Origin: a virus
Direction: 5' to 3' (one strand)
Virus record (IMG/VR): IMGVR_UViG_3300017613_000693
Coordinates: 1 to 28,242 of that record
DNA length: 28,242 bases
Positions 21,760 to 27,486 of this stretch are shown here, piece by piece (position 1 is the stretch's first letter; each line of letters begins with the position of its first letter). Position numbers and translations under genes: made by a program. Under the pieces are notes generated by a model. That model saw only the letters and a list, made by a program, of their open reading frames with translations. It was not told the DNA's origin and did not search any database.

Positions 21760-22371
21760 TTATCTTATCGGCATAATCATTACCGTGAATACCACTGTAC
21801 CTGCATTGTCGGGGTAACATATCCTACGTTTGAAGTGGATAGGTTTCTGCACTACTTTCACTTCAGGATTGCCCCACTCCTCGTCGATATGCAACGTCAC
21901 GTTCGCCGTCCCGTCCAAGGTATCACACAAATCTGCGAAGTAATAGAAGTTGATATGTTGCTCGTCGTTCGGTAGTAACCGGATGATTTGACAAAACGAT
22001 CCATGGACGGTGCCAGGAGTGCAAAGTAAGTCCAGAGTTTCGGTCCACTTGCCTTGCATTTCCATGATATCAGAATAGCTCGGGAAGGTTTCACCCTCCG
22101 AATCCTCTGCATATTCGAGCCACACAACCGTTTTAGTGCGCTTCCTGACTGCGTAAAATCCAGGAGGGACATCTACCCCTGCGCACTGAAAGTTTGAGAC
22201 ATGATGCATCCTACAACCATCTGTGCCCACGGCTGAGCTGTCTTGTTCTACTTTAATATGATTGATATGAAACCGAGAATCGTCAGCGGCTGCTGGATAG
22301 ATAGGAGCAGTTAAGAACCTTGCTGCCTTGAGTTCGATCGCTAAGTTGCGACCCTTTTTAAATTCCAACAT
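21760..22371 (-). CDS. Sliding-clamp-like (beta-clamp-type) protein
   Basis: 203 residues; ATG in a GGAGGGCAAGTAA context. Visible likenesses to DNA polymerase III beta subunit: AVGTDGCRMHHVS (as the family's 'aTDGHRLa'), ETFPSYSDIM (as 'FPDYrrv'), and the end VFTVMIMPIR (as 'yvvMPMRl'). Length is close to two of the three beta-clamp domains, so the phage form may be shortened or trimerise, as many phage clamps do. It would act as a processivity factor for phage or host polymerase. Its use of a conserved C-terminal strand is suggestive, but no structural confirmation is available. Confidence 0.5.
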   Translation of the reverse strand: MLEFKKGRNLAIELKAARFLTAPIYPAAADDSRFHINHIKVEQDSSAVGTDGCRMHHVSNFQCAGVDVPPGFYAVRKRTKTVVWLEYAEDSEGETFPSYSDIMEMQGKWTETLDLLCTPGTVHGSFCQIIRLLPNDEQHINFYYFADLCDTLDGTANVTLHIDEEWGNPEVKVVQKPIHFKRRICYPDNAGTVVFTVMIMPIR

Positions 22372-22560
22372 TTACTTGCCCTCCAATATCTCCTTTATTT
22401 CGTCGCGCATGTTTGTGATAGTGTTCTTCAAGTGATCGTCCGGCCAGTATCTGCCAGACACCCCTTCCCGAGCAAGCATCGCCCCCAGTTGCTTGCCCAA
22501 AAGACTAAGATGCTTCTCCAGTTCAGAGATCCTTTCCTGATAGTACTTCTGGTCTTTCAT
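22372..22560 (-). CDS. 62-aa coiled-coil protein
   Basis: ATG 22560 behind GGAGGGCAAGTAA, the same 16-base start as the next gene (second copy at 22369-22384, which encodes its own C-terminus LEGK). Leu-heptad helix (YQERISELEKHLSLLGKQLG), then a second helix (KNTITNMRDEIKEILEGK). Likely an adaptor or oligomerising peptide. Not recognised. Confidence 0.5.
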   Translation of the reverse strand: MKDQKYYQERISELEKHLSLLGKQLGAMLAREGVSGRYWPDDHLKNTITNMRDEIKEILEGK

Positions 22561-22582
22561 TTACTTGCCCTCCGAAGTCGAT

Positions 22583-22612
22583 GGGAGTCCCCCAGGTAAC
22601 CAGGGGACTCCC
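22583..22612 (-). other. Strong intergenic hairpin
   Basis: Perfect 10-bp inverted repeat GGGAGTCCCC / GGGGACTCCC with an inner GGT-A-ACC. It lies between the Lys/Ala-rich gene stop and the coiled-coil gene start. There is no U-run after it on either strand, so it is likely an RNA-processing, stability or translation-uncoupling stem. Confidence 0.6.
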
Positions 22613-22619
22613 GTTCCGA

Positions 22620-23054
22620 TTATAGCAGGTCTTCAATCCTGTCAGAAGTGGATCTCGGTTTTTTCCGATCCGCCGCCTTCCGAGTGATGACTTTCTGCTT
22701 CGCCGGTGCCGCCGCCTTTTTGGCCGGTGTCTTTTTGGCCGCCGCCGTGGTCTTTTTAGCCGTGGTCTTTTTGGCAGCGGTTTTCTTTTGGCCGCCGTTG
22801 TCCTTTGCCTTGGCTATGGCCGCCTCAGTCTTTTTGGCATCGGCATCCAGATCCTTTTGAATCCCGGCCATTTTGGAAGTCAGCAAAGGCCACTCCTCCG
22901 GCCAAATCTGCTGCGCCATGACTACCTTGCCGCTTTTGTGCTCTCGTACTAACCGGCAAAAAGCAGGGTACTTGGGGTTGTCCCGTTTGTTAAGAGTAAT
23001 CGTTAATCCTTTGCCGCCTACTTTAATTTCTTTGATAATGTTAACGTGTGCCAT
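22620..23054 (-). CDS. Histone-H1-like basic protein
   Basis: 144 residues; ATG after AGGAGG. Residues 1-75 form a small domain (IKVGGKGLTITLNKRDNPKY, then WPEEWPLLTSKMAGIQKDLD) in which Trp and Pro are frequent. Residues 80-145 are a Lys/Ala/Pro tail with AAKKTTAKKTTAAAKKTPAK, as in bacterial H1-like proteins (HctB, AlgP type). The tail would bind DNA non-specifically. A phage-coded protein of this shape could condense or protect DNA or alter host nucleoid structure. Its own promoter at 23135 supports independent expression. Confidence 0.65.
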   Translation of the reverse strand: MAHVNIIKEIKVGGKGLTITLNKRDNPKYPAFCRLVREHKSGKVVMAQQIWPEEWPLLTSKMAGIQKDLDADAKKTEAAIAKAKDNGGQKKTAAKKTTAKKTTAAAKKTPAKKAAAPAKQKVITRKAADRKKPRSTSDRIEDLL

Positions 23055-23106
23055 GATTTTAAGCCTCCTATAGCTTTTTTAATGGTTCCCGATTTTGCCC
23101 ACCTTT

Positions 23107-23135
23107 TAAATATCATAGATAGGCACCTTTGTCAA
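23107..23135 (-). promoter_or_regulatory. Promoter for the H1-like gene
   Basis: -35 TTGACA (23135-23130), 17-base spacer ending CTATCTATGA, then TATTTA. The stretch CTATGATA is shared with three other promoters here. GGAGG and ATG lie about 50 bases downstream. The last six bases of -10 fit only partly, so the exact -10 may shift by one base. Confidence 0.55.
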
Positions 23136-23154
23136 GGGGCAATTAAACCGCCCC
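23136..23154 (-). other. Short hairpin abutting the promoter
   Basis: GGGGC-GGTTTAATT-GCCCC on the minus strand, next to the -35 box and just after the preceding gene. No U-run (TTGACA follows), so at best a weak terminator. Confidence 0.35.
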
Positions 23155-23166
23155 AAATGCGTGTGA

Positions 23167-23460
23167 TTAACCGATTTTCTGCCACCCGTGCATTAGGCAT
23201 TGATGCCAGGTCTGTGCTTCACAATCAAAGACCACATCCCCGACACTCATCGAAGTGTACTGGATGCCCAAGTGGTCGAGCAGTCCCCGAGCTTCTCCCT
23301 CTGGAGACCAGTTTTCTCCTTGCATCATCCGCCACAACTCCTCCAGGTGGCGAGCATGCATGAAACCCAGGTACTTGTGGGTCTCCCCGATCTTCTCAGG
23401 ATCAATGAGATCCTCTGAAAAGCGCGGCTCTCGTTGGTAGTAAATAGCATAGATTTTCAT
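23167..23460 (-). CDS. 97-aa protein of unknown function
   Basis: ATG with GGGAG. KIYAIYYQREPRFSEDLIDP, then HLEELWRMMQGENWSPEGEA and LLDHLGIQYTSMSVGDVVF show an alpha/beta fold. The end is Cys/His/Trp-rich (DCEAQTWHQCLMHGW), so a metal site is possible. The stop of the upstream gene overlaps this start by one base. Not recognised; small phage regulator-type size. Confidence 0.5.
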   Translation of the reverse strand: MKIYAIYYQREPRFSEDLIDPEKIGETHKYLGFMHARHLEELWRMMQGENWSPEGEARGLLDHLGIQYTSMSVGDVVFDCEAQTWHQCLMHGWQKIG

Positions 23461-23699
23461 TATACTTCTCCCGTTCGTTCCGTTTGTAAAGTAACTGTTT
23501 TCGTGTCTCGTCCTACATTATAATAGAGTTGATACCGGATATCGTCTGGCCCCAGGTCATAAATCTGTAACCCGTCCAGTAACGTCTCGCCCAGGCCACA
23601 AGGAGTCACCACAGCGTCTCCCTCGCGTAGCCGAAGCAGCTCCACCAATAATTTACAGATCATTTCCCGTTCGATCTTATTTCTCTCGTCCTTATCCAA
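23460..23699 (-). CDS. 79-aa protein of unknown function (TTG start)
   Basis: TTG 23699 with AAGGAGGTC at the right spacing; no ATG is better placed. Helical start (RNKIEREMICKLLVELLRLR), then a beta part (IYDLGPDDIRYQLYYNVGRD). Not recognised. Confidence 0.5.
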   Translation of the reverse strand: MDKDERNKIEREMICKLLVELLRLREGDAVVTPCGLGETLLDGLQIYDLGPDDIRYQLYYNVGRDTKTVTLQTERTGEV

Positions 23700-23710
23700 T
23701 TTTGACCTCC

Positions 23711-24154
23711 TTAATGGTCGCCAGCCGGACCGGCGCGATATCCTTCCGCCAAAATCAATACTGCATCCTCTCCCTCAATATCGTGTACTACTGCCGCTGT
23801 GGAAGTAAAGAACCAAATTGCGGCCCTTGAAACATCCATATCATTGCGTTCAATTTTGCTGCGGATAGGTGCTTTCCAGTCCCCTGGATTTTGAACTCGT
23901 GTGAATGCGTCATTCAACTGTTTCCGCGTCCATCCGTCATAAGCCAAGTCATTGCAGAAGCACGGCTCTGACCGGCATTCAGGGCACCGTTCCCTCACGC
24001 CAAATTTCGGATCAGCTTTCTCGGCCATTTTATAGAGATCCAGGAGAACATCCTTTTTTAGCTTGACGAGATCCCGAACCTTCCAATTATCGGACAACAC
24101 GCGAGTACCGAAAAGTGCCGAAGCAATTTCTACTGCTATTTCCTGTTTAGTCAT
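23711..24154 (-). CDS. 147-aa protein with Cys-rich knuckle
   Basis: ATG with CGGAGG, overlapping the previous stop. Helical N-terminus (IASALFGTRVLSDNWKVRDL), then CPECRSEPCFC (C-x2-C-x4-C-x-C), a zinc-type knuckle. A C-terminal part follows (DWKAPIRSKIERNDMDVSRA, AIWFFTSTAAVVHDIEG). Reminiscent of small phage nucleic-acid-binding proteins, but not recognised. Confidence 0.5.
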   Translation of the reverse strand: MTKQEIAVEIASALFGTRVLSDNWKVRDLVKLKKDVLLDLYKMAEKADPKFGVRERCPECRSEPCFCNDLAYDGWTRKQLNDAFTRVQNPGDWKAPIRSKIERNDMDVSRAAIWFFTSTAAVVHDIEGEDAVLILAEGYRAGPAGDH

Positions 24155-24453
24155 TATAAATCCTCCGGTCGATAAATTCTCATTTCCTCATGGCAAGGAA
24201 CTACTCCAGTTTTCCAATCGGTGAAAAGTTTAAGCATGTGTTTGCAGGGCGACTTTTTGCCGATTTCACCCTTTTTAAATCGGTAGGACAGACAAGAACA
24301 AGTCCAGAGACCCACGCCCAACTTTCTGATATCATACCATTTCCGACCGTCAACGCCTTTGCCGCCAAGCTCCATCCCGTTTTTTAATTTGACCTTTGAC
24401 CCCTTGCCAGTGGCTCGAATCTTTGCTACTAAATTTCCGTCATTAGTTTTCAT
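24154..24453 (-). CDS. SWIM-type zinc-finger protein
   Basis: 99 residues; ATG with AGGAGG. WTCSCLSYRF...SPCKHMLKL matches C-x-C-x(n)-C-x-H, the SWIM zinc finger. Before it is a small beta region (GSKVKLKNGMELGGKGVDG). SWIM domains bind DNA or proteins, for example in recombination or RNA-modifying complexes. Behind promoter 24519. Confidence 0.7.
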   Translation of the reverse strand: MKTNDGNLVAKIRATGKGSKVKLKNGMELGGKGVDGRKWYDIRKLGVGLWTCSCLSYRFKKGEIGKKSPCKHMLKLFTDWKTGVVPCHEEMRIYRPEDL

Positions 24454-24491
24454 TGTGTTTGCCTCCTATGAATTTTTAACCTTACAATCTT

Positions 24492-24519
24492 ATTTTATCA
24501 TAGGTAGATTTATTGTCAA
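24492..24519 (-). promoter_or_regulatory. Strong sigma-70 promoter (SWIM gene operon)
   Basis: -35 TTGACA (24519-24514), 16-base spacer ending CTATGA, -10 TAAAAT (24497-24492) with extended TG. Close to consensus. Similar to promoters at 25050 and 27477. Confidence 0.8.
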
Positions 24520-24537
24520 CAAAATAATGCGTGTCGA

Positions 24538-24990
24538 TCAAATTATTTTAATTCCCTCATCCAATACCATTTTAATTAGAGCATTAAATTTATCGATATC
24601 AAATCCAGTGTATTGCGTCAGAGACTTACGAATTTCAATTTTAGTAGTGGTATCCCCATCAGCGATAATATCGTCAAGTGCCGCTTCCAAAGGATTTTCA
24701 GAAGTATATTGACGGCGCTCACTCTCGATTTTTTCCCGCCTCCTATTTAATACAAGTTCCTTGCCCTTTTCCGAATTTTTAGGGTATGCCTTAAAACCCC
24801 GGTCTGTCTCATGCACGACATAATCAGGATTATTTTTCCAGTAATCCAATTTCTGCTGATATGATTTCATCCGCCATGCGCGTCGTTCGGCTTCAGCCTT
24901 CCGCATCTCGTCTAAATAAATTGGATCATCCATCATTTTATTAAGTCGCTTGAGCGCCATTTCCAAAGCAACGTCTGTATTTAATTTCAT
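24538..24990 (-). CDS. 150-aa charged helical protein of unknown function
   Basis: ATG 24990 behind GGGGAG; a further upstream start would lie inside the promoter and would give a hydrophobic leader made by the promoter bases, so is rejected. Contents: LNTDVALEMALKRLNKMMDD, many Arg/Lys/Glu, YQQKLDYWKNNPDYVVHETD and a C-terminal helix (FDIDKFNALIKMVLDEGIKI). Not recognised. First gene after the non-coding repeat region. Confidence 0.6.
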   Translation of the reverse strand: MKLNTDVALEMALKRLNKMMDDPIYLDEMRKAEAERRAWRMKSYQQKLDYWKNNPDYVVHETDRGFKAYPKNSEKGKELVLNRRREKIESERRQYTSENPLEAALDDIIADGDTTTKIEIRKSLTQYTGFDIDKFNALIKMVLDEGIKII

Positions 24991-25022
24991 ATCGTTCTCC
25001 CCTTTTTTGATTTCCAGGCTCC

Positions 25023-25050
25023 ATTTTATCATAGATAGTGCCAATGTCAA
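25023..25050 (-). promoter_or_regulatory. Strong sigma-70 promoter
   Basis: -35 TTGACA (25050-25045), 16-base spacer ending CTATGA, -10 TAAAAT (25028-25023) with extended TG. Drives the 150-aa gene. Confidence 0.8.
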
Positions 25051-25480
25051 GAAAATAGCAACGAGCACTGTCGTTTTTTCCAGAATGCGTTATATGCGTT
25101 TTAGGCTTCGTTTTCCGGCTATATCAGGGGCGTTCCAAAGGCCTATATCCACGTAGAACTTTGTCAGCAAATCGTTTACAGCCGCTCTTAAATTTCGCCA
25201 TTTTAGGGGTGGTTTAGTATTGGTTCGGGGGAGAAAGCTCGAATATGAGCGTTTGAGAGCGTTTCCCTTGTGACGGCCTGATATCAAAGGGTTTGCGAGG
25301 ATCGACCCCTCAAAATCAGCGAGTTTGCCCAGGACGTTTGTACGTCTGGAGATTTCCGGCTTCGGATCTGGTTATGTAGTTGAGTAGTCAACTGGTTGAA
25401 TGGATACCAACGATATCTTAATTCCAAGGTTTCGAGTTTTCTGGTTTTCGGTTTCCATGGTTAAGCCGTTGTGAAGTAAT
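25051..25480. other. Non-coding stretch with several small hairpins
   Basis: No gene with a ribosome site in either direction. Visible structures: GACGT-TTGT-ACGTC (25333-25346), AGTTGA-GTAG-TCAACT (25378-25393) and a direct repeat GAGCGTTT separated by GA near 25245-25262. Together with the array at 25481-25627 this could be an origin, a regulatory RNA or a recombination target. Confidence 0.5.
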
Positions 25481-25627
25481 CTTCGTGTCTTCTTACCTTC
25501 GTTTCTTAAAGTCTTCGTGTACTCAAGTCTTTAGATCTTCGTGTCTTCTCCTCTTCGGATCTCCTTGTCTTCGTACCTTTTAATCTTCTTGTCTCCAGGT
25601 CTTTGGGTCTTGAGGTCTTCGTGTCTT
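25481..25627. repeat. Degenerate array of CTTCGTGTCTT units
   Basis: CTTCGTGTCTT occurs exactly at 25481, 25537 and 25617, with CTTCGTGTACT at 25513 and looser versions (CTTGTCTTCG at 25564, CTTCTTGTCTC at 25585). Spacing is irregular (about 24-80 bases), unlike CRISPR. On the minus strand it reads AAGACACGAAG. Iteron-like or low-complexity. Confidence 0.6.
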
Positions 25628-25654
25628 GGAATCTGTTTATATAAACGAGGCAAT

Positions 25655-25682
25655 AAAAAACCCCGGCCAGGTCCGACCAGGG
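25655..25682 (-). terminator. Rho-independent terminator of the zinc-ribbon gene
   Basis: Minus strand: CCCTGGTC-GGACCT-GGCCGGGG (8 pairs, two G-U) followed by TTTTTT. It ends the transcript coming from 27.4 kb. Confidence 0.8.
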
Positions 25683-25696
25683 CTACGAGCGTCAGA

Positions 25697-25712
25697 TTGC
25701 AATTGATTGCAA
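25697..25712. promoter_or_regulatory. 16-bp palindrome TTGCAATTGATTGCAA, copy 4
   Basis: Between the zinc-ribbon stop and the terminator. No promoter lies here, so a role as an ordinary promoter operator is unlikely for this copy. Confidence 0.6.
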
Positions 25713-25715
25713 AGG

Positions 25716-25889
25716 CTATCCGACCCTACAGGATTTCTGCTTGGTCTTGCACTGCGGACAAATAAAGGTAAGAACGTCCCGTCCTTCAAAGTCCTCCTCG
25801 ATGTTTACAAACTCGGTTTCATTTTCATCAATCCATTCAGCGCATTTTTTACATCGCACTTTAATTTCACCTCGTGGTTTCGCTGCCAT
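25716..25889 (-). CDS. 57-aa zinc-ribbon protein
   Basis: ATG 25889 after GGAGGG, stop TAG 25716-25718. MAAKPRGEIKVRCKKCAEW shows C-x2-C; CPQC near the C-terminus is a second pair, with 29 residues between. Classic small zinc ribbon, probably nucleic-acid or protein binding. Confidence 0.75.
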   Translation of the reverse strand: MAAKPRGEIKVRCKKCAEWIDENETEFVNIEEDFEGRDVLTFICPQCKTKQKSCRVG

Positions 25890-25964
25890 GGCGTTTTCCC
25901 TCCTGGTCTAATGTAATGGTTAACAGTTTTTGCACGGACTCGAAATATTGGAAATAAAACTTCG
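25890..25964. other. Short intergenic gap, no clear signal
   Basis: AT-rich stretch between the radical-SAM stop and the zinc-ribbon start. It contains the ribosome site of the zinc-ribbon gene. I see no promoter or hairpin. Confidence 0.4.
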
Positions 25965-26708
25965 TCAGTCCGCTTTCACTCCCTTTTCCCTAATAACCCT
26001 TTCCAGATCCCCAGTATCATAACGACATAAAATATTCTCGGGCTTGTCTTGATCAATATATGAGAAGTCACAACCCCGAATAACGTTCCCCCTGCAATTC
26101 AGGTATAACGATCCTTCGCTGGTTTCAAAAACGTCCTCATCGTACTCAGAGACTTTCCATAAAATTTCCTCACCGTCATAGTCCTTTTGCCCGAGCTGAT
26201 TCGTTTCCGCCCGACCCTGATTTAATAAAGTCGCCTCCCACACAAATCGGCTACTGGTCGGTGTTTTAACCCCTACCAGGTCTTCGGCTAATTCGTAATT
26301 GAGAGAGTCCAGTTTATCAGGCACCCAACTGGAGCATCGATCGTGATATTTATCATTAGACAGATCCACCCGACTGACCTCGTTATCCGAGCACATGAAA
26401 TAAAGGTGTCTAAGTTGAGCTACGAACCGATCAGTGATCCTTTTCCCGTTGGTCGCTATGTAAAAGTTCCCCAGGTCAATATGCCAGCCGCGCAACGCCT
26501 CGATTACAAGATCAATCCCGTCCATGCCCGAAGGCAGCGAAGGCTCGCCGCCCGTCAAAGTGATAGTTGAGATATACTCGAAATTCTGAAGGAAGTACCG
26601 CACGTATTTTTCCTGCATCTTGACTGGCTGCGGGTTGCCCCGAAGGCAGTGAAGGCACTCCATATTGCACCGGCGAGTCACTTCGACAATTACGTTACAG
26701 GCTCTCAT
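25965..26708 (-). CDS. Radical SAM protein
   Basis: 247 residues; ATG after GGGAGGAG, overlapping the previous stop by four bases. Cluster-binding C14-x3-C18-x2-C21 (RRCNMECLHC), then TLTGGEPSLP (SAM-binding GGEP, residues 53-56), YIATNGKR, and DLSNDKYHD. The C-terminal part has SLYLNCRGNVIRGCDFSY, a pair of cysteines in a 'twitch'-like region. This is the common form of phage radical-SAM enzymes; the reaction is unknown. It does not have the C-x14-C or WCDT form of QueE, so 7-deazaguanine synthesis is not supported. Confidence 0.85.
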   Translation of the reverse strand: MRACNVIVEVTRRCNMECLHCLRGNPQPVKMQEKYVRYFLQNFEYISTITLTGGEPSLPSGMDGIDLVIEALRGWHIDLGNFYIATNGKRITDRFVAQLRHLYFMCSDNEVSRVDLSNDKYHDRCSSWVPDKLDSLNYELAEDLVGVKTPTSSRFVWEATLLNQGRAETNQLGQKDYDGEEILWKVSEYDEDVFETSEGSLYLNCRGNVIRGCDFSYIDQDKPENILCRYDTGDLERVIREKGVKAD

Positions 26709-26926
26709 AGCTCCTCCCAGTGAGGCACTATCAGGTCTTGCGCGTAGTGCATAAAATTGTTACCCTTCAAATTCTCCAGGGTTCGCTTGGCCTTAGATAC
26801 CACCTTAAAAGGTCCATAGGGGAACGGCTCCTTGAGTGCTCGCCCCTGTAACCAGACGGTTTGACCGTCAACTACTTGGTCCCAGATTAGATGTTTAAAT
26901 CCAGGTACTTCGATTATCTCGTTCAT
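26705..26926 (-). CDS. 73-aa protein of unknown function
   Basis: ATG with AAGGAGG. Compact beta protein (HLIWDQVVDGQTVWLQGRAL, then YGPFKVVSKAKRTLENLKG). Overlaps the radical-SAM start by four bases, so may be a partner protein. Pattern 'V.DGQ.VW..' is shared by small phage proteins, but not named. Confidence 0.5.
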   Translation of the reverse strand: MNEIIEVPGFKHLIWDQVVDGQTVWLQGRALKEPFPYGPFKVVSKAKRTLENLKGNNFMHYAQDLIVPHWEEL

Positions 26927-26938
26927 TTTAACTCCTCC

Positions 26939-27223
26939 TTATACCGATGGCATGTAAAGTAAATCAGGGTCTACGTTCTTCAGGATCTCAGATGCCAGTT
27001 TGCAAGTGGCTTCTGATCGAAGGTCAAAGATGCCCTTTTCGTAATGGTCCGCCCAGATCCGCAGCATCTCAACGAATAGGCGCATCTTGTTCTGCTGCAA
27101 TGTTGGATGGTCCCGGCAAATCGCTTCAGCCAGGTCTTGCATTTCGTCCGGTGACATGAACAAGTTAACCGCGCTCGAAAACTGTTTGACAAACTCCTCC
27201 TGCTGCTTGGTCTTTTCTCTCAT
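26939..27223 (-). CDS. 94-aa helical protein of unknown function
   Basis: ATG with AGGAGGG. Helical (QQEEFVKQFSSAVNLFMSPD, CRDHPTLQQNKMRLFVEMLR, HYEKGIFDLRSEATCKLASE). No motif recognised. Confidence 0.5.
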   Translation of the reverse strand: MREKTKQQEEFVKQFSSAVNLFMSPDEMQDLAEAICRDHPTLQQNKMRLFVEMLRIWADHYEKGIFDLRSEATCKLASEILKNVDPDLLYMPSV

Positions 27224-27235
27224 TAGATAACCCTC

Positions 27236-27427
27236 CTATGTTAAGAAACAAAGTTCGTGTTTAAGCATAGCAACTGCTTCCCGGTCCCACTCGATTTCAG
27301 AGTACACCTTTTTACAGGATGCTACTGCCTCCGCCATCCATCCGTTTTCATGCACTCGATCTCGATGAGTCATAAGCCAATCATTTGCAATGCAATAAAA
27401 ATCTTCAGGTTCTGCTTGATATCCCAT
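27236..27427 (-). CDS. 63-aa protein of unknown function
   Basis: ATG with AAGGAG, first gene after promoter 27477. MGYQAEPEDFYCIANDWLMT then AVASCKKVYSEIEWDREAVA. Two cysteines and one more near the end. Not recognised. Confidence 0.5.
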   Translation of the reverse strand: MGYQAEPEDFYCIANDWLMTHRDRVHENGWMAEAVASCKKVYSEIEWDREAVAMLKHELCFLT

Positions 27428-27449
27428 GGTCGTGCTCCTTTTTTTGCTA

Positions 27450-27477
27450 ATTATATCATAGATGCCGCCTGTGTCAA
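27450..27477 (-). promoter_or_regulatory. Consensus sigma-70 promoter
   Basis: -35 TTGACA (27477-27472), 16-base spacer ending ATCTATGA, -10 TATAAT (27455-27450) with extended TG: perfect hexamers. It drives the 63-aa, 94-aa, 73-aa, radical-SAM and zinc-ribbon genes, down to the terminator at 25655. Confidence 0.88.
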
Positions 27478-27486
27478 CCCCATAAA

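Noticed and set aside
25090-25287. A 65-codon minus-strand frame beginning at TTG
   Set aside because: No ribosome site; the start would be in structure-rich non-coding DNA and composition is basic without a recognisable domain.
25481-25627. CRISPR array
   Set aside because: Repeat units are about 11 bases, degenerate and irregularly spaced; no uniform spacers and no cas genes.
25965-26708. QueE (7-carboxy-7-deazaguanine synthase)
   Set aside because: Cluster motif is C-x3-C-x2-C without WCDT and there are no QueC, QueD or FolE genes in the window.
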